Assembly: GCF_000764205.1 (NCBI RefSeq)
Contig: NZ_JQDZ01000112.1
Span: 62,001 to 126,000 of the forward strand
Length of the DNA: 64,000 bases
Reading direction: 5' to 3'
From: Thalassotalea sp. ND16A
GTDB taxonomy: Bacteria; Pseudomonadota; Gammaproteobacteria; Enterobacterales; Alteromonadaceae
In this document: piece after piece, positions 1 to 8,595 of the stretch
How the letters are laid out: each line of letters starts with the position of its first letter
How positions within the stretch are numbered: the first letter of the stretch is position 1
Notes under the pieces: generated by a model
Database searches by the model: none
Told to the model about the DNA's origin: nothing
What the model saw: the letters and a program-made list of their open reading frames with translations, nothing else
Translations under genes and position numbers: made by a program

Positions 1-3000
1 AGGTGCAAATGGGCGCCTCGGGTTCCTTGTTGAGCCGTACCATCGCCATGCCAGCTGGTAGCACGGGCATGTCGGTCTCTTTCCAGGGTAAAGCCAGCCA
101 GTTTTCTGGCGCCGACGAATTACTGGTCAAGGTGAGTGTTGACGGCGGCCCATTCACCACTATCCATACCATTACCAGCGCCGAGAGTAATGATACCTAC
201 ATTTTTTACGGTGGCTCGGCCATCCCACTTGGGCACTCGTGGTTTCCTGCGACGGCTGCGAACATCGTGCTCGAGTTCGAGTCTAACATGAGCACGGGAC
301 AGTTCTTCGTCGATCTGGTCAAAGTCGAGGCGCTGCTGGCCCCTCCGGGCTCACAACCACCTCTGCCAGGCGAGCTGCCGATTGCTAACGCTGGCGTCGA
401 TATAACCGTTGACGACAATGACGGCGATGGTTCTGAGTTGGTGACCTTAGATGGAACACTGTCTTTCGACTCAGGTGGCATCGAATCCTATCAATGGTTC
501 GAGTTGACTTCCTCAGGGGCATCCTTGCTCGGCGCGGGTGTCACGCTGGACGTAGCGTTCGATCGCCGTGCCATACCAGGAGTCTTGGCGGCGGAGATCA
601 GTGGCAGCCACACCGTGCAACTGCTGGTGACCGGCAATGACGGCGGCTCAGCGAGCGATACCCTGGTGGTAACGGTTAACGGGGCATTGTCCAACAATCA
701 ATCCCCGGTGGCGAATGCCGGTCTCGATCTGACCGTAACAGATGCCAATGGCGATACGCTGGAATTCGTGCATTTTGACGGTAGGGGATCGTCAGACTCA
801 GATGGCACTATCGTCTCCTATAACTGGACCGAGCATGGCAATACTATCAACAACGCTCCGACGTTCACTATCACCATGCCCATCGGGGTGCATACGGTAC
901 AACTGGAGGTGACCGATAACCAGGGGGCTACCAGCACCGACATTGTGGTGATCACAGTGCTTGCCGCTACTCCAACCGCTCCCATCGATAGCTTCTCCGG
1001 CTCGCCAACCACCATCACCGCCGGCGAATCAGCCATCCTGAGCTGGACCACGACCGGCGCCGATAGCGTCGTGATTAACGCCGGGCCGAATCTGCCGCTT
1101 GATGGCAGCATATCGGTCAGCCCAACCGCCACCACGCTCTACATTCTGACCGCCATAGGTCCGGCGGGCGCGTCACAGGCATTGGTGACGGTTACTGTCA
1201 ATCCTGCGCCGCCGCCACCGCCTGTGGAGCCGACGATTGATGACTTCTTAGCGACTCCGGCCTCGATCACGGCCGGCGAATCCGCCACCCTGAGCTGGAA
1301 TACGACCGGCGCGGGCAATGTGTCAATCGATAACGGTGTAGGAGCCGTCAGTGTTGATGGCAGCGTCACGGTGAACCCAACGGTCACCACTTCCTACACC
1401 CTCAGTGCGACAGGATCCGGGGTGACAACAACGGCCGAAGTTACCGTCAACGTCAGTCCGGCGGCCCCTGCGCCACCGACGGTTGATAGCTTCTCTGCTA
1501 GTCCGTCCACAATCACGGTAGGCGCAAGCTCTACCCTCACGTGGGCGACGACGGAGGCGGATAGCGTCTCGATCAACGGCGGTGCGAGTCAGCCAGCCAA
1601 TGGCAGCAGTTCAGTCAGCCCAGCCACGACCACCACGTACGAGCTGACTGCGACCGGACTTGGAGGCACCGTCACCGAGAGCCTGGTCATAGAGGTTCAA
1701 GCCGCTCCGACTGGAGCTGATTTCAACACCCAACTCGCCAAAATGACGATTCCTGCGGGGGCCAGCGCCGTTGTCTCTTCCGCATTTGATGCTGTGGATC
1801 CCGCACGAACGATTGCCCTCATTTCTGGTGTCACTCAACATGCTATGGGCTGGACCGCGGAAAGCACGCAAGACCCGGTAGAGATCTCAGCCTATGTCAG
1901 CCTGGGCGCGGATGGCACCAGCCTTACTGCGACTCGAGCGTCCGCAGTGGCTCAAACCGACACTGTTTGGGTGTTGCTGGTTGAATACACCGGCTCCGCC
2001 GGTGGCGCCAATGAGTTGCGGGTGCGAGATCGCCGGGTTCATGCCTGGTCTGCAGGCCAGACTAGTACGAGCTATGGTCCAATCAGTTCGGTAGTCAATG
2101 GCAACAAGGTTGTGGTGTTTGCTGCCGGCTCGAGCAACCCCAATACCGCCTCGAGTGCATACGACAGAGGAGATGTTCGAGCCTGGATCAATGGGGCGAA
2201 CACCGTTCAATTGCGGCGGGGCGATGGCAACGGTGCGATTTCTTCCAGTCATCAGGTGGTAGAGTTCGTGGGCAGCAATTGGAACATTCAAACAGGAGAC
2301 ACAGTGCCCAGTCCGGATCCGGGCGGGACAGACGTCGCCGTGAGTTCGGTCACCGATGTGGGCAACGCCTGGGTGTACTTTACCTGGAGCAGCAACTCCG
2401 CCAATCTGGATGAACGGGGTCATCGACTATGGCTGACCTCACCGACCAACTTGCGGGTGCAAGAGGATGCCGCTGCGACAGCCACCAAGACCATTCGCTG
2501 GTCGGTGATCAGCAATCCGCAAATGCAGGTTCAGTCGGGGCAGGCCGACAACCTGTTGAACTCGACCAATACCGCAACCATTACCGGCTTTCTACCGGTT
2601 GCCGATCTGGCTCAATCATTTGCCTGGGTCAGTGGCATGACCGATGGCGGAGGTAACGCTCATCCACGGGATATGTGGCAATTCGAACTGCTCGACTCGT
2701 CAACCATCAATCTGCAACGTGGCCGTACACGCCAAGAATTGAGCTACCGCTATTTCGTGGTAGAACTCCCATCCGTCGCTACGGTCCCGGGAGGTCCTAG
2801 CGTTGGAACCTTCTCTGCGGCACCGACTTCGATCATCGCGGGCGCGACATCTACTCTAACCTGGACCACCGCAAACGCCACCAATGTGTCTATCGACAAC
2901 GGCATCGGCTCACAGCCGTTGAACGGCGACATCACCGTCAGCCCGGTCGCCACCACGACCTACACCCTGACGGCTCAGGGCACCGGTGACCCGGTCTCGG

Positions 3001-4328
3001 TTCAGACCACAGTGACCGTTAATTCAGCGCCACTGCCGGTGAGCATCGACACCTTTGCCGCCACACCGACTGAGATCATCGCAGGGGAATCGACGAGCCT
3101 GGCCTGGACTACTTCCAACGCCACCGACGTGTCGATCGACAACGGCATCGGCTCTCGGCCGTTGAACGGCAGCATCACTGTCAGTCCGACCAGCACCACG
3201 ACCTACATCCTGACGGCTCAGGGCACCGACGGCCCGATCTCAGCTCAGACCACCGTGATCGTCAATCCGGCGCCACTGTCGGTGAGCATCGACACCTTTG
3301 CCGCCACATCGACTGAGATCACCGCCGGGGAATCGACGACCCTGGCCTGGACCACCTCCAACGCCACCAGCGTGTCTATCGATAACGGCATCGGCTCACG
3401 ACCATTGAACGGCAGCATCACTGTCAGTCCGGCCAGCACCACGACCTACATCTTGACGGCTCAGGGCACTGACGGCCCGATCTCGGCTCAGATCACCGTC
3501 ACCGTCAATCCGGCGCCATTGTCGGTGAGCATCGACACCTTTGCCGCCACATCGACTGAGATCACCGTTGGGGAGTCGACCACTCTAAACTGGACCACCT
3601 CCAACGCGACCAGTGTGTCGATCGACAACGGGATTGGCTCACAACCGCTGAACGGTGGCATCACTGTCAGTCCGGCCAGCACCACGACCTACATCCTGAC
3701 GGCTCAGGGCACCGACGGCCCGATCTCGGCTCAGATCACCGTCACCGTCAATCCGGCGCCGCTGCCGGTGAGTGTTGACAGCTTTGCCGCCACATCGACT
3801 CTGATCACCGTTGGGGAGTCGACCACTCTAAACTGGACTACCTCCAACGCCACCAATGTGTCGATCGACAACGGGGTTGGCTCACAGCCGTTGAACGGCG
3901 GCATTACTGTCAGTCCGACCAGCACCACGAACTATCTCTTGCTCGCGACAGGGGCAGGCGGCACTGACAACTCGAGTGTGACAATCACCGTCGTTGGTGG
4001 TGGCTCAGCACAGGGCACTGTGGTCTTGTCTGGACCAACCTCAATTGACCGCGGCGATAGAACCTCATTCACCGTTACCCTCACCAATACCGGGACTTCG
4101 ACGATTACCGGGGCGCAACTGAGCTTTGCGGTGACGCCGAATTCCCTGCTCAAAGACGTTAGTCCGGGTAGTTCCGTCGCCGTTGGCAACGTGCCTCCCG
4201 GAGGCAGCGTCAGTCAGACCTGGACAGTGCGAGCTGACAATGAAGGATCCGGTTCCGTTTCGGCCGGAGCTGCCAGTGATGGCACAACTCTGGACACGGT
4301 GACCCGCTCATTGACGGTGGTCAAGTAG
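1..4328 (+). CDS. Repetitive PKD/Ig-like surface protein, 5'-truncated
   Basis: The frame is open from the left edge, so the N-terminus and any signal peptide lie outside the window; at least 1441 residues are visible, ending at TAG 4326-4328. In order I see a short beta-rich start, two PKD-like domains (about residues 125-320), three Ig-like repeats (about 320-570), two beta-sandwich-like segments (about 575-930), five Ig-like repeats (about 935-1340), and a C-terminal domain like CARDB/DUF11 modules (about 1345-1441). Repeats follow the pattern ITAGES-T-L-W-TT-A--V-IDNG. No catalytic motif or sorting tail is visible, so a structural or adhesive extracellular role is inference. The gene is clearly richer in G+C than everything to its right, which suggests transfer or a join between unrelated sequences. 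Confidence 0.8.
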   Translation, partial: VQMGASGSLLSRTIAMPAGSTGMSVSFQGKASQFSGADELLVKVSVDGGPFTTIHTITSAESNDTYIFYGGSAIPLGHSWFPATAANIVLEFESNMSTGQFFVDLVKVEALLAPPGSQPPLPGELPIANAGVDITVDDNDGDGSELVTLDGTLSFDSGGIESYQWFELTSSGASLLGAGVTLDVAFDRRAIPGVLAAEISGSHTVQLLVTGNDGGSASDTLVVTVNGALSNNQSPVANAGLDLTVTDANGDTLEFVHFDGRGSSDSDGTIVSYNWTEHGNTINNAPTFTITMPIGVHTVQLEVTDNQGATSTDIVVITVLAATPTAPIDSFSGSPTTITAGESAILSWTTTGADSVVINAGPNLPLDGSISVSPTATTLYILTAIGPAGASQALVTVTVNPAPPPPPVEPTIDDFLATPASITAGESATLSWNTTGAGNVSIDNGVGAVSVDGSVTVNPTVTTSYTLSATGSGVTTTAEVTVNVSPAAPAPPTVDSFSASPSTITVGASSTLTWATTEADSVSINGGASQPANGSSSVSPATTTTYELTATGLGGTVTESLVIEVQAAPTGADFNTQLAKMTIPAGASAVVSSAFDAVDPARTIALISGVTQHAMGWTAESTQDPVEISAYVSLGADGTSLTATRASAVAQTDTVWVLLVEYTGSAGGANELRVRDRRVHAWSAGQTSTSYGPISSVVNGNKVVVFAAGSSNPNTASSAYDRGDVRAWINGANTVQLRRGDGNGAISSSHQVVEFVGSNWNIQTGDTVPSPDPGGTDVAVSSVTDVGNAWVYFTWSSNSANLDERGHRLWLTSPTNLRVQEDAAATATKTIRWSVISNPQMQVQSGQADNLLNSTNTATITGFLPVADLAQSFAWVSGMTDGGGNAHPRDMWQFELLDSSTINLQRGRTRQELSYRYFVVELPSVATVPGGPSVGTFSAAPTSIIAGATSTLTWTTANATNVSIDNGIGSQPLNGDITVSPVATTTYTLTAQGTGDPVSVQTTVTVNSAPLPVSIDTFAATPTEIIAGESTSLAWTTSNATDVSIDNGIGSRPLNGSITVSPTSTTTYILTAQGTDGPISAQTTVIVNPAPLSVSIDTFAATSTEITAGESTTLAWTTSNATSVSIDNGIGSRPLNGSITVSPASTTTYILTAQGTDGPISAQITVTVNPAPLSVSIDTFAATSTEITVGESTTLNWTTSNATSVSIDNGIGSQPLNGGITVSPASTTTYILTAQGTDGPISAQITVTVNPAPLPVSVDSFAATSTLITVGESTTLNWTTSNATNVSIDNGVGSQPLNGGITVSPTSTTNYLLLATGAGGTDNSSVTITVVGGGSAQGTVVLSGPTSIDRGDRTSFTVTLTNTGTSTITGAQLSFAVTPNSLLKDVSPGSSVAVGNVPPGGSVSQTWTVRADNEGSGSVSAGAASDGTTLDTVTRSLTVVK
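2790..3995 (+). repeat. Tandem 243-bp Ig-like coding repeats
   Basis: Four units with a strict 243-bp (81-codon) period start near 3030, 3273, 3516 and 3759. A more diverged unit precedes them from about 2790. The units are nearly identical in nucleotide sequence, pointing to recent unequal crossing-over or gene conversion. Repeats like this often collapse in short-read assemblies, so copy number may be unreliable. Confidence 0.9.
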
Positions 4329-4342
4329 AAGCCATATGATCA

Positions 4343-4371
4343 ACCGCGAACCTTCGGTCTGCGGTGTTTTT
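4343..4371 (+). terminator. Rho-independent terminator after the Ig-like gene
   Basis: ACCGC (4343-4347) pairs with GCGGT (4361-4365); an inner ACC/GGT pair closes a TTC loop, and a short T-run follows. It lies 15 bp after the stop codon, near the shift from GC-rich to AT-rich sequence. Confidence 0.6.
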
Positions 4372-4653
4372 CAAGATAGTTGTCGCGTTTTTATTACGCG
4401 ACTTCTTTATTTTGTTCAGGGGTTAATTCAGGACTAAATGACTATAAAAAGTGATATATCGTCATTCACACCTTTTATATTCATAGATTATACTTATGGT
4501 TATGTACTTGCTGTCTACGAATATTGAGCGATAATCAATTAAGGCTCCCTACTAGACAATCAAACAGCGTAGCATTTAAAAGTTTAGTCATTTAATATGA
4601 AATAATATTATTTCGCTCTTATGTCATTATAATAAAAAATAGTCGATAACATT
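4372..4653. other. AT-rich intergenic stretch
   Basis: This holds no ORF with a ribosome binding site. A TATAAT at 4628-4633 lies 20 bp before the next ATG but has no convincing -35 box, so I do not call a promoter. Composition here already matches the rest of the window rather than the preceding gene. Confidence 0.5.
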
Positions 4654-5781
4654 ATGAAAAAAAAATTAATAACCACATCGTGTGTACTCGCCTCATTGAG
4701 CTTTTCTACTTTCGCTGTGGATGTTTCAACAGCCATTAAAGCAGGGGTCGATAGTAATCCCTATTTACTTAGTGAGTTACATTCACCTGAAAATGCCAAT
4801 TTTGTTGAGATTGAAATTGATGCTGGCCACAAGTTTAATTCGGGGGTTTCATTATACGCTAGCTGGTTAAGCAACAATTATGAAGACAGTTTTGATGATG
4901 CCGATAAAGAAAAGTTTTCATTAGGTGCATCATTTGAAAGTAAAGGTGAGTTACTAAATACCAATATTAGCTATAAACTCGACGCGCGGTTTGAAAATCA
5001 AGATAAGACTTACATTAGCCGCGCAAAGGGAACTATCGGTACTATTGGTGGTGTTACGGTAGAAAATCGCTATGATTACAATATATTTGCTACTGAAGGT
5101 GATTTAAAGTTTCTCTGGAGCAAACCCGTTTATTTCGTTTTTTCATTCGATACTCGGGTGAAGAAGTATGAAGACTATACCGATATTGGTGCTTCAAATT
5201 TAGATTATAAACATCTTTCCTTCAAAGCTTACATAAAATATAAGGCCAATAAAACACACAGTTTGAGTGCATATTACCGCTTTAGAAATAGAGTGTATGA
5301 AGACCGATTAGGCAAAGACGAACAAGGAAGCTCGGTTGAGGGTACTTCGCTAGAATATGATTACCATATGTCACAAGTTACCTGGAGTTTCGATCTTTCC
5401 AAAAAACAGGATTTACAAGCATATATTTATTTTGAAAAACGCAATGATAATGTTTCAGGATATTATGATACTACTTGGCACCGTGCCCGTTTAAGGTATC
5501 GAAACAACATCAGTAAAAAACAAAAATTAGCAACGCAAATCACTTACAGAGATTATAGCTATGATCTCAACGACCAGTTATCATCGATTGAAGGTGAAGA
5601 CCCGATCAATTCTAAAGAAGGTTTTCAGTTTGAACTATCTTACGCCTATAAAATTGCTAACTCTGCGGGCTTAAATTGGTGGTTTAATACAAGTTTTAGC
5701 TTCGAAGATTATGATAGTGTTGACCCTCTCTATGTCTACGATCGAACTTTTGCTTATGCGGGGCTAGAGGTTGCCCTTTAA
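4654..5781 (+). CDS. Predicted outer-membrane beta-barrel protein
   Basis: The 375-residue protein starts with a classical signal peptide (MKKK, hydrophobic core, cleavage near STFA-VD). The rest alternates short aromatic and polar segments ending in Tyr/Phe, typical of an outer-membrane barrel of roughly a dozen or more strands, with tight turns rich in Asp, Asn and Lys. I do not recognise a named family; a porin-like or exopolysaccharide-secretion barrel is possible. It stands alone: the upstream gene is compositionally foreign and the downstream gene is convergent. The shine-dalgarno sequence is weak. Confidence 0.65.
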   Translation: MKKKLITTSCVLASLSFSTFAVDVSTAIKAGVDSNPYLLSELHSPENANFVEIEIDAGHKFNSGVSLYASWLSNNYEDSFDDADKEKFSLGASFESKGELLNTNISYKLDARFENQDKTYISRAKGTIGTIGGVTVENRYDYNIFATEGDLKFLWSKPVYFVFSFDTRVKKYEDYTDIGASNLDYKHLSFKAYIKYKANKTHSLSAYYRFRNRVYEDRLGKDEQGSSVEGTSLEYDYHMSQVTWSFDLSKKQDLQAYIYFEKRNDNVSGYYDTTWHRARLRYRNNISKKQKLATQITYRDYSYDLNDQLSSIEGEDPINSKEGFQFELSYAYKIANSAGLNWWFNTSFSFEDYDSVDPLYVYDRTFAYAGLEVAL

Positions 5782-5824
5782 ATAAAAAATAAATAAGACA
5801 CTGACTAATATAAATAAGACACTC

Positions 5825-5855
5825 ACCGTAACCGGCATTTTGTTTAAATTACGGT
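5825..5855. terminator. Possible terminator between convergent genes
   Basis: A 7-bp stem ACCGTAA (5825-5831) / TTACGGT (5849-5855) with an AT-rich loop lies between the convergent barrel and LiaF-like genes. There is no strong T-run on the plus side and a T-rich stretch on the minus side, so this is a weak call. Confidence 0.35.
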
Positions 5856-5869
5856 AAACCGGTCAAATT

Positions 5870-6517
5870 TTATTTTGTACCAAGCAAAGCTTTTAAACTG
5901 TCAGCAAAACCCATCCATTTTTCCTTGGTGGTTCGTTTCACTTTCATTACCAGGCTACCCATAATGACTTTACCTTTGATGGTGATTGTTGGTGCTTGAC
6001 GATTGGCCATAGAGGCAGATTTGTTTTCGACACTGCTCATCACGTCAAAAATGTTGGTAACTACATTCACATTTTCTGGTATCAGTATTTTATCGGAGCC
6101 CATCAGGCAAAATATGTTGATGGTGACATGTTGATGTTGGAATATCGCATCGGTAAAATCCAGCTTAGTGGAAGCAAGAATATCGAAAACATTAATTTCT
6201 TTTGGCACCAGCCATTGACCACTGCGCTCATTCGAGCCAAGTATGCTGCGAAGATTGACATCTTCATCGCTCACTTGATGACTGTAATTGGGGGTAAATT
6301 GGTATTCTTTTTCACTTTGGTACTTGGTGTCGGCTTTTAGCTGCAGATCTTCCACCAAGGCAACAATTTCATGGGCATCATTACTTTGCATTGCCTGATC
6401 TAATCGATGTTCAAAGGCTTCTGCTGAAATAACCATATGACTGTAATTATAAATTAATTGATCTATTGTTTCTTCACGAACCTGCTCTATCGGGCGGTCT
6501 TCTAATTTTACGTCCAC
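5870..6517 (-). CDS. LiaF-like protein (DUF1707-like N-terminus, cell-wall-active antibiotic response C-terminus)
   Basis: The N-terminal part (LEDRPIEQVREETIDQLI, then a helical region) resembles the DUF1707/SHOCT-type helical module. The C-terminal half contains the beta-helical LiaF-type domain (FDILASTKLDFTDAIFQ, then ITIKGKVIMGSLVMKV). Family members sense or modulate envelope stress; no transmembrane segment is obvious here, so it may act at the cytoplasmic face. I place the start at GTG 6517 because AAGGAG lies 6 nt upstream. An in-frame ATG at 6538 (7 residues longer) lacks a Shine-Dalgarno sequence. It is monocistronic, convergent with the barrel gene. Confidence 0.7.
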   Translation of the reverse strand: MDVKLEDRPIEQVREETIDQLIYNYSHMVISAEAFEHRLDQAMQSNDAHEIVALVEDLQLKADTKYQSEKEYQFTPNYSHQVSDEDVNLRSILGSNERSGQWLVPKEINVFDILASTKLDFTDAIFQHQHVTINIFCLMGSDKILIPENVNVVTNIFDVMSSVENKSASMANRQAPTITIKGKVIMGSLVMKVKRTTKEKWMGFADSLKALLGTK

Positions 6518-6687
6518 AAGATACTCCTTTTCATACATTATTTATTCATTCCAATAAAATAAGCAAAATACACACCAATATTTATTTCCTTTGTTTTCAA
6601 CGTGTTAAATATTAATTGAAAGAATGAGTTGGTTAATTTCACTAAATATTAACAAAGATCAGCTTTAATTGCTTATTACGTAAATTT

Positions 6688-7449
6688 TTATGGCTCAGAT
6701 TTTTCCAGAGCAGAGTAGGCAGAGTCATCGGCAGACAAGGTGATCATCGAGGCATAGTTTTCAGCGATTAAACGCGCATCGTTTCGATCAAACTTCACCG
6801 TTGGCAGCGCAGCCATATTGATGTTCACCGATGAACTGAACATGGCGAGAATGTCAACATCAAAGTTGACCGGCGCCGACCCTGGGGTTATTGGTTCTGG
6901 CAAATGAAATTGCAGAGCTTTTAAGTTTTCACTAAAGCCCACATGGTAAACCAAAGGTTGTATCTTTTGCGCGTGTGCTAAGGTGCCTTCAAACAGAATG
7001 AATTTGTAACCAACTTGCCAATTCCAGGCCATCCGGTTATTGGGATCGAGATCGCCTCTGGCCATGATTGAGGCATTTGCACTTTCGTCCACTCCGATGG
7101 AAATATTCACCTTAGAGTATTTATCGTAAGGCACATCGTGCAGCTCGAGCAAATAGCTCTTCGCAGCATTGTCAAAGCGAGCAAGATGATAACTATCGGC
7201 TACCTGAAAACGCTGTTCTTTCCCCTGTAATTGGATGTTGCTGAGATACAGTTGTAAATGCCGTATTTGAAATTTCCCCTCACCACCGGGATTGGCATAG
7301 CGAGTCTGATTAAATTCAAGCGGCTTGTCACCAACACGCGCCTGAAACTGTAAAGTGACAGTGCCTGCTTGTTTATGATTAACCAAATAAAGCCAGCTAA
7401 AAGCCAGCAGCACGAAAACAGAGAATAATGGGATCCAGATTTTATTCAT
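6688..7449 (-). CDS. MbnP-family copper-associated protein
   Basis: The 253-residue protein has an N-terminal membrane anchor or uncleaved signal (IWIPLFSVFVLLAFSWLYL), then the MbnP pattern: a beta-rich domain with YLSNIQL, IGVDESAN, an AWNWQVGYKF segment and an F-EG motif. MbnP proteins bind copper after a partner di-haem enzyme (MbnH) oxidises a conserved tryptophan to kynurenine; the Trp pair in the AWNWQ segment is the likely site, by family analogy. Its ATG overlaps the upstream mbnH-like gene by 8 nt and has GAGG upstream, so the two are translationally coupled. It is the last gene of a three-gene minus-strand operon. There is no methanobactin synthesis gene in view. Confidence 0.8.
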   Translation of the reverse strand: MNKIWIPLFSVFVLLAFSWLYLVNHKQAGTVTLQFQARVGDKPLEFNQTRYANPGGEGKFQIRHLQLYLSNIQLQGKEQRFQVADSYHLARFDNAAKSYLLELHDVPYDKYSKVNISIGVDESANASIMARGDLDPNNRMAWNWQVGYKFILFEGTLAHAQKIQPLVYHVGFSENLKALQFHLPEPITPGSAPVNFDVDILAMFSSSVNINMAALPTVKFDRNDARLIAENYASMITLSADDSAYSALEKSEP

Positions 7450-8587
7450 GCGGTACCCTCTTTATTGGGAAAGGGTTAGAAAAATTCTCATTGTCGATAA
7501 AAGTATAGTCGGTAAGGGTGTGTAAAAAAGCGATAATCGCCAGTTTTTCGTCCTCGCTCAAATTCAAGCTGATCTGCAGTTGTTCGCTATCACTTGGCTG
7601 GTTAGTCGCCTCCATTATCAATGGACTTAAAGTCGCACTCACTTTGATCCCCTGATCGTAATGATCGAGTACTTGCCTCAGCGTTGCAAATCGTCCATCG
7701 TGCATATAGGGGGCCGTTAACGCGATATTTCGTAATGTTGGTACCTTGAACTTACCCCGGTCAGCTTTCATTTTGGTGATCTTTTCCAGCCCGGGTTTCA
7801 GATTGCTGTCACTGTCCAGGCCGTTGTTGGCAAAACCATCAAACTTGGCGTTAAAACCACTGGTGAGAAACTGGCTATGGCAATCGATGCAATTACCACC
7901 GCGTAAACTGGCCTTAACGTCTGGGTGTGCCATAAATAGCTTTCTGCCAAGCTCTTCATCAGCGCTTAATTTCAACTCTCCCCGTAAAAATTGATCGTAT
8001 TTAGAATTGGCTGAAACTAAAGTCCTTTCAAAGCTGGCGATAGCGAAGGCGATATTTTTGGCGTTAATTTCGCCATAGGCCTGGCGGAACAGTTTCAGGT
8101 AATGCTCATCGGCTGTTAATTCATCAATCAATTGATCCAGATCCTGCGCCATTTCATCAGGGTGCTGGATAGGGATCAGCGCCTGCTCCTCTAACGATTG
8201 GGCGCGACCATCCCAGAAAAAATGCTGTGGTCCCCACAGAGTATTCGCCAGACTCATGCTATTGAATGCGAGCTCTTTTCCCGACACGCCTACTGATCTG
8301 GCTTTGCCATCGGTAAAAGCCAAACGTTGCAGGTGGCAAGTTGCGCATGACACCGTATTATCTGCTGACAAGCGTTTGTCATAAAAGAGCAAGCGTCCAA
8401 GGGCCACACCCTCCTTGGTCAGTGGGTTATCCGCGGGTATCTGGAAGTGGCCGTAGACAAATGGCGCAGTGAATGCAGACAACGGCGTAGGCCGCACAGC
8501 GGTTGGCCAAAAAAAGCTGTATGCCAGTCCTAACAGCAACAGGCTGCTGACGATGACTAATATTACTGGCAATACACGCTTTGACAT
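7442..8587 (-). CDS. MbnH-like di-haem cytochrome c peroxidase family protein
   Basis: The 381-residue protein has an N-terminal signal anchor, two c-type haem motifs (CATCH at about 81-85, CIDCH at about 233-237), the FWDGRA motif (about 124-129) and the ASFERTLVS segment seen in the MauG/bacterial cytochrome c peroxidase family. Adjacency and overlap with an MbnP gene indicate the MbnH subfamily, which oxidises a tryptophan in MbnP, rather than a simple peroxide scavenger. It acts in the periplasm and would need the Ccm haem-lyase machinery. It begins 9 bp after the stop of the upstream propeller gene, consistent with one operon. Confidence 0.85.
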   Translation of the reverse strand: MSKRVLPVILVIVSSLLLLGLAYSFFWPTAVRPTPLSAFTAPFVYGHFQIPADNPLTKEGVALGRLLFYDKRLSADNTVSCATCHLQRLAFTDGKARSVGVSGKELAFNSMSLANTLWGPQHFFWDGRAQSLEEQALIPIQHPDEMAQDLDQLIDELTADEHYLKLFRQAYGEINAKNIAFAIASFERTLVSANSKYDQFLRGELKLSADEELGRKLFMAHPDVKASLRGGNCIDCHSQFLTSGFNAKFDGFANNGLDSDSNLKPGLEKITKMKADRGKFKVPTLRNIALTAPYMHDGRFATLRQVLDHYDQGIKVSATLSPLIMEATNQPSDSEQLQISLNLSEDEKLAIIAFLHTLTDYTFIDNENFSNPFPIKRVPHE

Positions 8588-8595
8588 CGAAGATT

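Noticed and set aside
1887-2423. 178-residue minus-strand ORF inside the Ig-like gene
   Set aside because: Antisense shadow of a GC-rich gene; no ribosome binding site, and the plus-strand frame shows clear protein repeats.
2750-3928. Regularly spaced 65-residue minus-strand ORFs, could look like a gene family or a CRISPR-like array
   Set aside because: They are the antisense reading of the 243-bp coding repeats; there are no spacers.
5996-6340. 114-residue plus-strand ORF
   Set aside because: Lies opposite the LiaF-like gene, which has recognisable domains.
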